Counted from the stretch's first letter, positions 23,852 through 33,475 are shown. The stretch is DNA of 64,000 nt from an uncultured Acetobacteraceae bacterium (GCA_903895595.1 CAITUP010000041.1:1-64000); one strand, 5' to 3'. Translations and numbers: made by a program. The notes: a model not told the origin generated them from the letters alone.

Positions 23852-26800
23852 CTACGCGACGACCCGGCAAGCCTGACCGTCGTCCCAGTAGACCGTCGTC
23901 ATGGCAATCTGCACGACAACCTCCACCGAACCGCCAAACCCGGACAACAGCGACGGCGGCACCGCGGCATCGCCGTCGGTCCAGCGGAAACCGTTATCCG
24001 CCTCGAAGTCATGGAATCCGGGCGACAGGGCCGTGTCCCGCGCCGCCATGGTCCGGAACCGCGTCCCCTTCCGCGCCGCGATCTGCCGCACGGCGACCCC
24101 CAGCAAACGAGCATCCCGAGCCAGACCGAGTTCCTGCGGCACAGCCGAACGGCTGGCGATGCGCAGGCTTTCGGGGATCGCGGGCAAGCGGAAGACGAAG
24201 CTGTCGCCAGCGTGGCTCACGGCATCCAGCCGCACACCATCGGCGATCAGATGCAGATCGGCGTCCTCGGTCATCGGCGCCCGCCGACGCGGTCCCGCCC
24301 GATCCAGCAGCCGGCGCCACGCCGCGTCCACCGCCGGGCCGCCGGTCAGAACCGGTGCGCAGGGTTCCTTCGCCGGCTGGTCCCAACCGGAATTCGCGTT
24401 GTGGAACAGCCACCGGTTGCCGTCGTCGCGGTAGCTCTCGGCCGGAGCGCCATTGGCGACCAGCACGTCGTGCGTCTCCAGCTCGATATGGAACAGCTTC
24501 ACTTCCTGCGCGCGGTCGTCCCATTCGATGGTGCGGTGATTGACCAGGAATTCGACTGGGATCAGCGCATCGACGATGTGGAATGCGTGCCCCTTGGTCA
24601 CCCGCAGATCCTGGTAAGGCACGTTCGGGCCCAACGCCCCTCTGCGCACGATCACCGGCGTCGCCGCCCCGCGCTTGCCCCGTGTGGCCAGCACCTGACC
24701 GGTGCCGATCCAGGCAATCGGGCGCACCGTGCCGCTCGCGGTGATTACCATGTCGCCGACCGCGAGGTCCTGAACCTTAACCTGTCCCCCCGGGGTCGCG
24801 ATGAACGTGTCGATGCAGAAGCACAGGGCCGAGGCCACACCGCCCGTGAAATCCAGCGTGGTGCCCGAATAATCGACCGCGGGATCGAGCTGCAGATCGA
24901 TGCTGCCGCCGCCGCTGAGGCTCAGATGCAGCGTATGACCGGATACGATGGACCCGGAGGATACCGTGGTGCCGCCGCCGAACGCGATCGTCTCGCCCTG
25001 GCCGAACCCCTTAATGGTCCCACCGAAATCCGCGAGATCGTTGATTTGCAACTGTCCGCTGGTGCCGATGAACGCAATCGTCTGTCCGCTGGAAACCGAA
25101 CCGGTGGTCGTGACCGAACTGCCGGTGTCGATGTCCAACGTCCCGGTGCCCGTCAGCGCCCCGACCGTCAGCGTGCTCGGGTCGACGATGATGGTGCCGT
25201 TGTTCACCACGACGCCCGAGTCGTTCACGTTGACCGATATCAGACTGAGCAACCCGACATTGGTCAGCGTGCTGCCGGCCTGGAAGACGCCGCCGGACCC
25301 GGTGATCGACAGCGTGGCGCCGGATTGGATCAAAAGCTGCTGGCCGCTTGTGAGCGTGTTGCTGCCGGTCAACTGCCAATGCGCACCGGTATCGACCTGC
25401 ACCGTGCCGAAGCCCACGAATTCGGTGGATATGCCGCCGACGGTGCCCGCCGCCGCGAACGATTGCAGCTCCAGCGTGCCTGTGCTGTTGCCGGTCACCG
25501 TGCCGGTGAAATGGTAGGCCGGCGCCAACTGCACCACGTCGTTCGCGCCGGAGGCCTGCACCGCGGTGCCGAACGATCCGTCGATCAGGCCGTAGTTCTG
25601 CAGGGTTGTGTTGTCGCTGGAAATCGTGACGCCGACATGGCCGGCAATGGTTCCGCCGACGCCGTTGACGACACGTCCGCCCGCCTGGAGCAGAACCCCG
25701 TATGTGGTGGCGCCGAACTCCGTACCGATCGTGCCGCTGTTGAGGACGGTGCCCGCGTTGCCCGAGACCGTCACGCCGCCGTCGATGGTGCCGCCGGTCA
25801 GTCCGCCGCCCGGCACGGCATTGACGACCGTCCCACCGGCCTGGAGTTTGACGAGGCCGCTGACCACGCCGGTGTTGCTCAGAGTGAAACCGGTGCCGGT
25901 TGCCAGGACTCCGGGGCCGCCGGACGCGTCCTGGATTGTGCCCCGATTGGTGACGGTCGCGTTCGTCCCGGCGGCGGAAACCGCCGTGGTGCCGTACACG
26001 ATGGCGCCGGCACCGTTCACCAGATACCCGCCGGCCGTCAGCATGACGCCATGCGCGTTGCCGCTGATCAGGCCACCGTTGGAGACGACGCCCGCGGCCC
26101 CCATGACAACGCCGTTGACGTTGCCGAACTTCACCGTGCCGGTGTTGGAAAAGAAGCCGCCGCCCGCCAGGGTCGCGTCGCCGGTCATGCTGCCGGCGTT
26201 ATGCACGGTCGCCTGTGCCGCCGCGGAAACCGCCGGAGACCCGGTCAGCAGCCCCCCCGAGTTATTGTAGATGCTGACGATGCTGCCGCTGCCCACCGCC
26301 ACGGTGATGCCGCTGCGGATCGTGCCGTCGTTACGGATAGTGAAATTGGCGGTCCCCGCGGTGCCCGGTGCCAGAACAAGCCCCAGGTAGCTCCCGCCCG
26401 AAATATAGCCGCCGGACTGGTTGGTCAGGTAGCCGCCGCCGGACAGGGACATGCCCGCGACACCGCCGTGGATCGTTCCGGCGTTCTGGATGGCCAGATT
26501 GACGCCGGACATCGCGACGGCCGTACTGACCGCCGAGATCAAAGCGTGGGTGCCGCCGGAGACGTTGATCAGACGGCCGCCGTCGCCCGAGATATGCACG
26601 CCGTCGCCGTGCCCGCTCAGGCCGACGGCGATAATGGTGCCGCCGTTGTTCACCCCGCCATTGGTGACCGCGACGGCCAGATCGTTGCCGTGGATCAGGC
26701 CGCCGGTGCGGTTGAAGACATAGCCGGTGACGGTGGTGCCGCTCACGACCGCACCGCCGGTGACTGTCACCAAGCCGTTGGAAATCTGGCCGTAATTGTC

Positions 26801-27751
26801 GACCTGGGCGGCGGCGCCGGCACCGATGGACACCGCGATGTTGTTGGCCGGCGGCACGCCGTTCACGTTGCCGGCCGTCAAATGGGCGCCGGCCGTATTG
26901 AAGAACGCACCCGACCCGGGAAGCAACACCGCGCCGGTCATGCTGCCCTGGTTGTTGACGATGCCACTACCGGCGATCGAAACGCCGAACGCGTCGCCGG
27001 CGATCGTGCCGCCAACGTGGTTGGTCACATTGCCGATGCCGCCGACTGCTACACCCCTAGTACGGACGCTGGTGTAGTTCCCCAGGTGGCCGATCACACC
27101 GGTATTATCGACCGAACCGGCGCCCGCGATCTGAACCCCATACCCAGTGGCGGCAGCGGGTGTTTGGGGGAAAGAGGATATCGTGCCGCCCGCCTGATTG
27201 GTGACGGTGCCGTTGAGCAAAACGATGCCGGCAACCGTTCCCTGCACGATGCCCGCGTTGGTGACCGAGCCGGTTGCGCCGACGATGCGGATGCCGACGC
27301 GGTGTCCGACGGCCTCCGACGACGCCACATCGGTGACGCTGCCGCCGGCCGTGAAATCCACGCCGTAGTTACCCGTGGCGACGACTCGCCCCGCGTTGAC
27401 CAGCGTGCCCTGGCCGCCGGTGATCAGCAGCCCGTAATTGGAGGTATTGCCATCGATGTAGCCGGTCGCGGCGTTCGATACGTAACCGCCGCCCGCGATC
27501 TCGACCACCGTGCCGCCGCCGCGGATGCGGGCCGCGTTGAGCAGGACATCGCCCGTCTGGAGGTTGACGCCGATATCGCCACCGGCCGAACCGCCATTGC
27601 CGATATAGGCATCGGCCGTGGTCACGATCGTCTGCGGCGGATTCGTTGCGTCGAGCGCCACGCCCGAACCGACCGACACCGTTCCCGCCAGGGTGGCCTT
27701 CGGTGCCGCGACCACCAACGTGGACGAATAATTGCCGCTATACGTCGCCAT
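23852..27751 (-). CDS. giant repeat protein with C-terminal Hint domain
   Basis: A 1299-residue protein. Residues about 40-790 contain many repeats of the type VTNAGTI-x-G-x-GV plus GGYVTNQSGG, a pattern expected for a long beta-helix as in autotransporter and adhesin passengers. About 790-970 are Ser/Thr/Gly-rich beta-structure. At about 975-1130 lies a Hint (hedgehog/intein) domain of the bacterial Hint_2 type: CFCIDTFIATPGGQVKVQDL, VGDMVITASG, VTKGHAFHIVDALIPVEFLV and ETHDVLVANGAPAES. A further 165 residues follow. No signal peptide or outer-membrane barrel is visible, so the export route is unclear. Surface adhesin or self-processing protein is inference. Convergent with soxA (6-base gap). 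Confidence 0.85.
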   Translation of the reverse strand: MATYSGNYSSTLVVAAPKATLAGTVSVGSGVALDATNPPQTIVTTADAYIGNGGSAGGDIGVNLQTGDVLLNAARIRGGGTVVEIAGGGYVSNAATGYIDGNTSNYGLLITGGQGTLVNAGRVVATGNYGVDFTAGGSVTDVASSEAVGHRVGIRIVGATGSVTNAGIVQGTVAGIVLLNGTVTNQAGGTISSFPQTPAAATGYGVQIAGAGSVDNTGVIGHLGNYTSVRTRGVAVGGIGNVTNHVGGTIAGDAFGVSIAGSGIVNNQGSMTGAVLLPGSGAFFNTAGAHLTAGNVNGVPPANNIAVSIGAGAAAQVDNYGQISNGLVTVTGGAVVSGTTVTGYVFNRTGGLIHGNDLAVAVTNGGVNNGGTIIAVGLSGHGDGVHISGDGGRLINVSGGTHALISAVSTAVAMSGVNLAIQNAGTIHGGVAGMSLSGGGYLTNQSGGYISGGSYLGLVLAPGTAGTANFTIRNDGTIRSGITVAVGSGSIVSIYNNSGGLLTGSPAVSAAAQATVHNAGSMTGDATLAGGGFFSNTGTVKFGNVNGVVMGAAGVVSNGGLISGNAHGVMLTAGGYLVNGAGAIVYGTTAVSAAGTNATVTNRGTIQDASGGPGVLATGTGFTLSNTGVVSGLVKLQAGGTVVNAVPGGGLTGGTIDGGVTVSGNAGTVLNSGTIGTEFGATTYGVLLQAGGRVVNGVGGTIAGHVGVTISSDNTTLQNYGLIDGSFGTAVQASGANDVVQLAPAYHFTGTVTGNSTGTLELQSFAAAGTVGGISTEFVGFGTVQVDTGAHWQLTGSNTLTSGQQLLIQSGATLSITGSGGVFQAGSTLTNVGLLSLISVNVNDSGVVVNNGTIIVDPSTLTVGALTGTGTLDIDTGSSVTTTGSVSSGQTIAFIGTSGQLQINDLADFGGTIKGFGQGETIAFGGGTTVSSGSIVSGHTLHLSLSGGGSIDLQLDPAVDYSGTTLDFTGGVASALCFCIDTFIATPGGQVKVQDLAVGDMVITASGTVRPIAWIGTGQVLATRGKRGAATPVIVRRGALGPNVPYQDLRVTKGHAFHIVDALIPVEFLVNHRTIEWDDRAQEVKLFHIELETHDVLVANGAPAESYRDDGNRWLFHNANSGWDQPAKEPCAPVLTGGPAVDAAWRRLLDRAGPRRRAPMTEDADLHLIADGVRLDAVSHAGDSFVFRLPAIPESLRIASRSAVPQELGLARDARLLGVAVRQIAARKGTRFRTMAARDTALSPGFHDFEADNGFRWTDGDAAVPPSLLSGFGGSVEVVVQIAMTTVYWDDGQACRVVA

Positions 27752-27991
27752 CGCTCGATCCCCACCAGTCGCTTTATGACTGGTCGGTCCCGCCGCGGGC
27801 TGACTTCGGCCGGAAGCTTATCGGAATTCAAACAGTCGCAACTGCTCTAGCAGCGGTCCCGGTGCCGGTCGAGCAGATTGTTAACCGTCCGACGCTCCGA
27901 ACCTGCCCTCGACTGGGCACGCATCGACTGCCGCCGCTGGCAATCCCGCCGCAACCCGCGCTAAACAATGCGCACGTAAACGGAGGGAACA

Positions 27992-28792
27992 ATGGACTTC
28001 ACCGGTAAAATCGTCCTCATCACAGGCGCCGGCAACGGCATCGGCCGAGCGACATCGCTGGGATTCGCGACTCGCGGCGCGACGGTCGTGGTCGTCGATC
28101 ACGACAAAGCAGCCGGGGAGGCCACCGCCGCCATCATCCGCCAGCAGGGCGGCAAGGCCATGTTCACCGCCGCCGACGTGACCAAATCGGCCGACGTGCA
28201 GGCCTATGTAAAGGCCACCGTCGACGCCTACGGCAAGATCGACTGCTTCTACAACAATGCCGGCATCGAAGGATCGGTCGCCACGACCGCCGAATACGAC
28301 GAAGACATGTTCGATCGCGTCATCGCGGTGAACGTCAAAGGCGTGTTCCTCGGCATGCGGCATGTGTTGCCGGTGATGATCGCGCAGGGCTTCGGGTCGG
28401 TGGTGAACACGGCATCCGTCGCCGGTCTGGTCGCCTCGCCGGGGATGCCGGCCTATGTCGCGTCCAAGCACGCGGTGATCGGCCTGACCAAGACCGCGGC
28501 CGGGGAGGTCGGGCGCGCCGGTGTGCGCGTCAACTGCATATGCCCGGGGCCGATCGACACCCGCATGATCCACGCGCTGGAATCCATGCTGAACCCCGAC
28601 GACCCCAACGCCGTCGGCGCCCGCTACCAGCAGAACATCCCCATCGGCCGCTACGGCACGCCGGAGGAAGTGGCGAACCTTGTCATCTTCCTGTCGTCCA
28701 GCCTCGCGGGGAACATCACCGGGGCGCAGTACGTCGTCGATGGCGGCCGTACCGCGACCGGCGGTGCCGTGACCAACAATCTGGTGAAGTAG
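27992..28792 (+). CDS. SDR family oxidoreductase
   Basis: A 266-residue classical short-chain dehydrogenase. The cofactor motif VLITGAGNGIG is at residues 8-18, Asp in VVVDHD near residue 36 favours NAD over NADP, NNAG lies near residue 88, the catalytic serine in NTASVAG is near residue 143 and the YVASK catalytic Tyr/Lys near residue 156. The C-terminal SSSLAGNITGAQYVVDGG is typical. Substrate unknown. GGAGGG precedes the start at a good distance. The alpha/beta-hydrolase gene follows after 5 bases, so the two form an operon. Confidence 0.93.
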   Translation: MDFTGKIVLITGAGNGIGRATSLGFATRGATVVVVDHDKAAGEATAAIIRQQGGKAMFTAADVTKSADVQAYVKATVDAYGKIDCFYNNAGIEGSVATTAEYDEDMFDRVIAVNVKGVFLGMRHVLPVMIAQGFGSVVNTASVAGLVASPGMPAYVASKHAVIGLTKTAAGEVGRAGVRVNCICPGPIDTRMIHALESMLNPDDPNAVGARYQQNIPIGRYGTPEEVANLVIFLSSSLAGNITGAQYVVDGGRTATGGAVTNNLVK

Positions 28793-28797
28793 ACGCC

Positions 28798-29682
28798 ATG
28801 ATCCAGTTCGCCCGCACGCCCACGCTGAATATCGCTTACGAGGCGCATGGGCCGGCGGGCGGCACGCCGGTCATCCTGCTGCACGGTTTTCCCGACGACG
28901 CCCGCGCCTACGACGGCTGCGTCGGGCCGCTGGCGGCGGATGGATGTCGGGTACTGGTGCCGTATCTGCGAGGCTACGGGCAGACAAGTTTCCTCGACGC
29001 CGCGACGCCGCGGTTGGGGGAACAGGCCGCGTTGGGTTCCGACCTCCGCGATTTCATGGACTCGCTCGGCATCGAAAAGGCGATCCTGGGTGGCTACGAC
29101 TGGGGCGGACGAGCGGCCTGTGTGGTGTCCGCGCTGTGGCCGGAGAGGGCGATCGGGCTGGTCAGTATCAACGGCTATAACATTCAAAACATCGCGACAT
29201 CGGGGGTGCCGGCGGACGCCGAACAGGAGATGCGGCATTGGTATCAGTGGTATTTCAACACCGAACGCGGCCGGGCAGGTTTGGCTGCGAACCGGCACGA
29301 GCTTTGTAAGCTGCTGTGGAAGCTTTGGTCGCCGAACTGGCACTTCGATGACGCCAAATACGCGGCGACCGGCGTGAGCTTCGACAATCCGGATTTCGTG
29401 GACGTGGTCATCCAGTCCTACCGTCACCGGCATCGCAACGCGCCTGGAGACCCGGCTCTGGCCCCGATCGAAGCCGCGCTGGCGGCGCAACCGGCGATTA
29501 CGGTGCCGACGATCGTGCTGCATGGGGAGGCTGACGGCGTCGGCCCGGCGGCTCAGTCGGCGGGCGCCCACAAGCACTTCACCAACCGCTACGAACGCCG
29601 CGTCATCCCGGTGGCCGGCCACTTCCTGCCGCATGAGGCGCCGGAGACGGTGGTGCGGGCGGTGAGGGATTTGCGGGTTTAG
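28798..29682 (+). CDS. alpha/beta hydrolase with Asp nucleophile (epoxide hydrolase/dehalogenase type)
   Basis: A 294-residue alpha/beta-fold hydrolase. The oxyanion motif LLHGFPDD lies near residue 26, the nucleophile elbow GGYDWGGRAA near residue 98 has aspartate in place of serine, and the C-terminal AGHFLPHEAPE supplies the catalytic histidine near residue 276. Asp-type nucleophiles are characteristic of epoxide hydrolases and haloalkane/haloacetate dehalogenases. It is cytoplasmic, with no signal peptide, and lies 5 bases after the SDR gene, so both probably act on the same compound. Exact substrate unknown. Confidence 0.88.
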   Translation: MIQFARTPTLNIAYEAHGPAGGTPVILLHGFPDDARAYDGCVGPLAADGCRVLVPYLRGYGQTSFLDAATPRLGEQAALGSDLRDFMDSLGIEKAILGGYDWGGRAACVVSALWPERAIGLVSINGYNIQNIATSGVPADAEQEMRHWYQWYFNTERGRAGLAANRHELCKLLWKLWSPNWHFDDAKYAATGVSFDNPDFVDVVIQSYRHRHRNAPGDPALAPIEAALAAQPAITVPTIVLHGEADGVGPAAQSAGAHKHFTNRYERRVIPVAGHFLPHEAPETVVRAVRDLRV

Positions 29683-29802
29683 GGTCTGTGCCGGTCGCGG
29701 CTTTCGCTTCCTCCGAGTTCTCCGAGCGAAACGCCGACGCCACCCAAGGTCATGCGCGTCCCGCGTTGCCGCCGAACCCCAACTCACGGTAACGTCCTCC
29801 GC

Positions 29803-30441
29803 ATGCCAAGGACCCCGACCTCTCCCATCGCCTGCTTCGTTGCGGGCACGCGCCTCGCCACCGAAAGCGGGGAGGTGCCCGTGCAGTCTCTGCGCGTCGG
29901 CGACCGCGTGCGCGCCGTGCTGACCGGCCGGTGGGAGCCGGTGGTCTGGATCGGCAAGCGTGTCGTCGATTGCACCCGCCATCCCCGGAAAGAGCTGGTC
30001 TGGCCTGTCCGTGTGTCCGCCCATGCGTTCGGCCCCTGCCAGCCCGGCCGCGATCTGTGGCTGTCGCCGCACCACGCCGTTTACGTCGGCGACGTGCTGA
30101 TCCCGGTGGGTCTGCTGATCAATGGCACCACCATCCGCCAGATCCAGCTGCCCGCCATCGCCTATTGGCACGTGGAACTGCCCCGCCACGAGGTCATCAT
30201 GGCCGAGGGCATGCCGGCCGAGACCTTCCTCGACACCGGCGACCGCACCGATTTTCTGGCAGAAGGCCAGTTCACGACATTGTTCCCTGTCTTTGGCGCC
30301 AACCGGTCAGGCGCCGATTGCTGCGCCCCTTTCGTCACCGAGGGCGAGGAACTGGAAGCCGCACGCGTTTTGGTCGCACAGCGGGCTGCTTTGGTCGCCT
30401 CGGCGGGTGCGCAGTCCTCGGGCAACGCGCCGTCATCGTGA
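29803..30441 (+). CDS. Hint domain-containing protein
   Basis: A 212-residue protein that is almost entirely a Hint domain: ACFVAGTRLATESGEVPVQS at residues 9-28, LRVGDRVRAV, WLSPHHAVYVGDVLIPVGLL near residue 85, and WHVELPRHEVIMAEGMPAET near residue 124. ATG 29803 was chosen because the domain starts soon after; the 17-residue upstream extension is basic and unlike the family. The organisation matches the Hint part of the large protein at 23852-27751, only 2 kb away, so the two are paralogous in that domain. No signal peptide. Self-cleavage is not proven; the initial Cys is present. The 3' end overlaps the convergent DMT gene by 9 bases. Confidence 0.85.
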   Translation: MPRTPTSPIACFVAGTRLATESGEVPVQSLRVGDRVRAVLTGRWEPVVWIGKRVVDCTRHPRKELVWPVRVSAHAFGPCQPGRDLWLSPHHAVYVGDVLIPVGLLINGTTIRQIQLPAIAYWHVELPRHEVIMAEGMPAETFLDTGDRTDFLAEGQFTTLFPVFGANRSGADCCAPFVTEGEELEAARVLVAQRAALVASAGAQSSGNAPSS

Positions 30442-31299
30442 TCGCCGCACACGCTCCCGGTGCGCGGTATATAGGCCACTGGCGGCGATGATCGCGGCAC
30501 CGACGAGCGTCCAATGGTCGGGCAGGGCGCCGAACACCGCGAACCCCGCGATGCTCGCCCAGATCAGTTGGCTGTAGGTGAACGGCGCGAGCGTCGAGGC
30601 CGCGGTATGGCGGTGCGCCAGGACCACCATCCACTGACCCAGCGACGACAGAACCCCCAGGAACAGCGCCAACCCCAGTTGTTTGGGCGACGGCCAGACG
30701 CAGTCGAACGGCATCGCGATTGTCAGAGCGATGACCCCAATGCCGGACGAACACAGCAGCGTCGTGTTCGGATGGTCGGTTGTCGCGATCTTGCGCGTGA
30801 CAATCAGCGCCGTCGCCCAACAGAACGACGATGCGATCCCCCAGAACGCCGCCGGCTGAAACCCGGACGAACCCGGTCGCACCACGATCAATACGCCGGC
30901 CATCCCGACCATAACGGCGGCCCAGCGGCGGATGCCCACGACCTCCCCCAGCAGCGGAATGGACAGGATCGTGATGAGCAGAGGCGACAAAAAGCTGATC
31001 GTGGTCGCCTCGGCGATGGGCATCTGGCGCACCCCGAACACGAACAGGACCGACGAGCCGGTGACGCACAACCCGCGCAAAAGCTGGAACCGGGGGTTGT
31101 TGGGCCGCAGCGCCCGCCATGACATCCCGCGCGCCAGCATGGCCGCGAAACCGAAGAACAGGACGTAGCGGATCCACGCCATCTCGATCACCGGCAGCGT
31201 CGCGCTGAGGTATTTGGCGGTGGTGTCGGCGATCGCGAACAGCACGGTCGCGCCGCTGTGCAACGCGATCCCGCGAATCGGGTCTTCCGTCTGAGCCAT
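30433..31299 (-). CDS. DMT superfamily (EamA) transporter
   Basis: A 288-residue inner-membrane protein with about ten hydrophobic helices arranged as two EamA halves. The first half has FAIADTTAKYLSATLPVIEMAW and PLLITILSIPLLGE; the second has GIASSFCWATALIVTRK and the LAPFTYSQLIWASIAGFAVFG loop with late GAAIIAASGLY. Members export or import metabolites such as amino acids or sugars; substrate not determinable. Divergent from the dioxygenase gene at 31349. Confidence 0.88.
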   Translation of the reverse strand: MAQTEDPIRGIALHSGATVLFAIADTTAKYLSATLPVIEMAWIRYVLFFGFAAMLARGMSWRALRPNNPRFQLLRGLCVTGSSVLFVFGVRQMPIAEATTISFLSPLLITILSIPLLGEVVGIRRWAAVMVGMAGVLIVVRPGSSGFQPAAFWGIASSFCWATALIVTRKIATTDHPNTTLLCSSGIGVIALTIAMPFDCVWPSPKQLGLALFLGVLSSLGQWMVVLAHRHTAASTLAPFTYSQLIWASIAGFAVFGALPDHWTLVGAAIIAASGLYTAHRERVRRSR

Positions 31300-31348
31300 G
31301 CGGGCTTATACCTGTCGCATCGTTCGCATGAGGACCGGGGAAAACGCG

Positions 31349-32431
31349 ATGCAGCCCATCAACGCCACTGCCCGTTCGGCCTGGACCGCCGCCAGCCTGA
31401 ACGCCAATCCCTCGTGGATTTACGAGCTGGACGACCGCGCCCGCCGCGACCTGACGCAGGCCGTCAAATCGGTCCGTGACCCCGACAGGACGCTGTTCGA
31501 CTATAGGCGGGACGAGTTCGACCTCGGTTCCGCTTGGCCCGTGTTCGCCGGCGCGTTGAAGGAGATCAAGGACGGCACCGGCTTCGCCATCCTGCGCGGC
31601 CTGCCCCGCGAAGGTCTGACGGCAGAGGAGTTCGAACTTCTGACCTGGGCCATCGGCCTGCACACCGGCGTCGCGCGTCCGCAGGGGAAAGCCAGCCAGT
31701 ACCTGTCCGCCGTGCGCGATGCCGGCGTCGTCTACCGGTCCGGGAAGGGGCGTGGATACTCGTCGAACGCCGATCTGGATTTCCACACCGACAGCGCCGA
31801 TATTGTCCTGCTGACCTGCTACAACGTCGCCCGTTCGGGGGGTATGAGCATGGTGTCCAGCTCCGTCACCGCGCACAATATTCTGGCCATCGAACGGCCC
31901 GATCTGGCCGAACTGCTGCACCGACCCTTCCATTTCAGCCGCCAGCAGGAAGAAGCGCCGGATGAGGCGCCGTTCTACCCGAACCCCATCTACGATGTGT
32001 CCGAGGGCGTCCTGTGCAGCAAATGGAATCGTAACCGCGTCCGTTCGGCGCAGGCTTTGGACGGCGTGCCCACGCTGACGGCGCAGCAGCAGGAGGCGTT
32101 GGATTTGCTGGACAACATTCTCCGCCGCCCCGACGTCATGCACGCGATGTATCTGCGCCCCGGCGACATGCAGGTGCTGAACAATCACGTCACCTTACAT
32201 TCCCGCACCGAGTTCGAGGATCATGACGATCCCGCCTTGAAACGGTGCCTGTTCCGCCTGTGGCTGGCCCCGCCGAATTGGCCGACGCTGCCGGAATCGT
32301 GGCGCCCCGCGTATCGGGCGGTTGAGGCCGCGACGGTGCGCGGCGGGATCAAGGGGCACGTGTACGACGACGCGCGCCGGGCATACGAAACCCGGCAAGC
32401 CGCCGATTTGGGGATGCGCTTGGCGGGTTGA
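31349..32431 (+). CDS. TauD/TfdA family Fe(II)/2-oxoglutarate-dependent dioxygenase
   Basis: A 360-residue protein from ATG 31349; the in-frame ATG at 31328 is an alternative. The iron-binding HxD motif is in DLDFHTDSADIVLL near residue 147, the distal histidine lies in NNHVTLHSRTEFED near residue 283, and the 2-oxoglutarate-binding arginine in KRCLFRLWLAP. Related proteins annotated as clavaminate- or taurine-dioxygenase-like hydroxylate small organic acids. Cytoplasmic. Substrate unknown. A perfect inverted repeat lies between its stop and the convergent gene. Confidence 0.88.
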   Translation: MQPINATARSAWTAASLNANPSWIYELDDRARRDLTQAVKSVRDPDRTLFDYRRDEFDLGSAWPVFAGALKEIKDGTGFAILRGLPREGLTAEEFELLTWAIGLHTGVARPQGKASQYLSAVRDAGVVYRSGKGRGYSSNADLDFHTDSADIVLLTCYNVARSGGMSMVSSSVTAHNILAIERPDLAELLHRPFHFSRQQEEAPDEAPFYPNPIYDVSEGVLCSKWNRNRVRSAQALDGVPTLTAQQQEALDLLDNILRRPDVMHAMYLRPGDMQVLNNHVTLHSRTEFEDHDDPALKRCLFRLWLAPPNWPTLPESWRPAYRAVEAATVRGGIKGHVYDDARRAYETRQAADLGMRLAG

Positions 32432-32439
32432 TGCACGAA

Positions 32440-32467
32440 CGTGTATACGGGGTAACCCGTATACACG
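32440..32467. repeat. perfect 12-bp inverted repeat between convergent genes
   Basis: CGTGTATACGGG (32440-32451) and CCCGTATACACG (32456-32467) are exact complements around a GTAA loop. It lies between two gene ends (32431 and 32477). Without a T-run it is a weak terminator on either strand but a good stem-loop or operator. Confidence 0.85.
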
Positions 32468-32476
32468 CCGTGGCGG

Positions 32477-33475
32477 TCATGACTGCTTGCGCAGCGTCGC
32501 GACCGAGACATGCGGCCAGGTCATGCCGTTGAAGTTCAAGAACACCGTCTGGGTGTACTGAAGTTGCAGGAACGCCGAGCCTTGCGGGCCCGCCGCGACG
32601 TGCTCGATCCAGAACACCGCCGTCATCTGCGCCGCGTTGGCGTTCGGGCCGGCGGGTCCGCCTTGCAGGAAAGCAATGTTGTCCGTGCCGCCCCCGACAT
32701 TCGGTGCGGTCGGCACTTGCGATGCCGGCGGCTGCGGCGGTTGCTTGTTCGGCGGCAACGGCACGGTGGTGCTGACCTCCAGCACGGTCGTCTGGGCGAT
32801 CGTCTGCCCCGCGAGCGCCGCCGTCAGCACCGAGTTCGGATTATTCACCATCGCCTGCGTGATGCTCGGCGGAACCGGATTGGGGGAGCGGAAGGTGCTG
32901 GGCAGCGACAGATTGGCTTCGTTGAACGGCGGAAACGCCACAGAAGTCACGGCCGGCGGTTGCGTGCCGATCGGGAACGGACGGATGCTGACCGGATTGA
33001 TGACCGGCCCGCCGGCGACGGTAAAAGCCTGACCCTGTGCGTTCACCGTGGTGCCGTGCGGGATGGACGCCATCCGCACGACGGTCGCCGGTTCGGCCGG
33101 ATTGGTTGTCGCGGGAACGGTGACCCAAAAGCCCGGTTCGACGTGGATGCCGCCGCCGGTCAGCGCGTCGGACACCTGTTGCAGGTAATGGATCCCGAAC
33201 AGTTCGATATCCGGCTGCAGCAGGCCGCGGTTCGGGATGCTGCCGATGCTGGCGGAGAATTCCAGCGTTTCCTTCGTCAGGTTCAGTTCCAGGAAGCGGT
33301 CCGACGTCGCCACCGGGAAGAATGGCCGCCAAATCTGGTTGAAGCCCGGTCCAACCCATTTCCCCGGCAAATCGGCGAGCGCACCCAACGGATTGATCGC
33401 CGGACCCGGCGGCACGTAACCCGGCCGGATCAGCGGGCTGGTCGGTATCATCTTCACGTTCATTTCGAATGCCAT
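32477..33475 (-). CDS. conserved hypothetical, heme-binding/peroxidase-like family
   Basis: A 332-residue protein from ATG 33475, preceded by GGGGAC; the longer frame is not supported. Conserved-looking blocks are PGKWVGPGFNQIWRPFF, FLELNLTKETLEFS, IPNRGLLQPDIELFGIHYLQQ, VEPGFWVTVPATT and VRMASIPHGTTVNAQG, followed by a Pro-rich middle and a C-terminal FWIEHV...FLQLQYTQTVFLNF. I recognise this block order from uncharacterised bacterial and fungal proteins sometimes labelled heme-binding, but I cannot assign a reaction. No signal peptide or membrane segment. Monocistronic; divergent from moeA. Confidence 0.7.
   Translation of the reverse strand: MAFEMNVKMIPTSPLIRPGYVPPGPAINPLGALADLPGKWVGPGFNQIWRPFFPVATSDRFLELNLTKETLEFSASIGSIPNRGLLQPDIELFGIHYLQQVSDALTGGGIHVEPGFWVTVPATTNPAEPATVVRMASIPHGTTVNAQGQAFTVAGGPVINPVSIRPFPIGTQPPAVTSVAFPPFNEANLSLPSTFRSPNPVPPSITQAMVNNPNSVLTAALAGQTIAQTTVLEVSTTVPLPPNKQPPQPPASQVPTAPNVGGGTDNIAFLQGGPAGPNANAAQMTAVFWIEHVAAGPQGSAFLQLQYTQTVFLNFNGMTWPHVSVATLRKQS

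Noticed and set aside
24011-27850. 1279-codon open frame on the plus strand opposite the Hint repeat protein
   Set aside because: Antisense shadow of a real gene: composition follows the complementary Gly/Thr/Val repeats and there is no start region or family match.
27752-27991. 240-base region between the Hint protein and the SDR searched for a riboswitch
   Set aside because: Only a small hairpin (ACCAGTC/GACTGGT) and an ordinary ribosome binding site are visible.
30335-32188. 617-codon minus-strand frame covering the DMT and dioxygenase region
   Set aside because: Shadow frame; two well-recognised genes occupy the same DNA in other frames.
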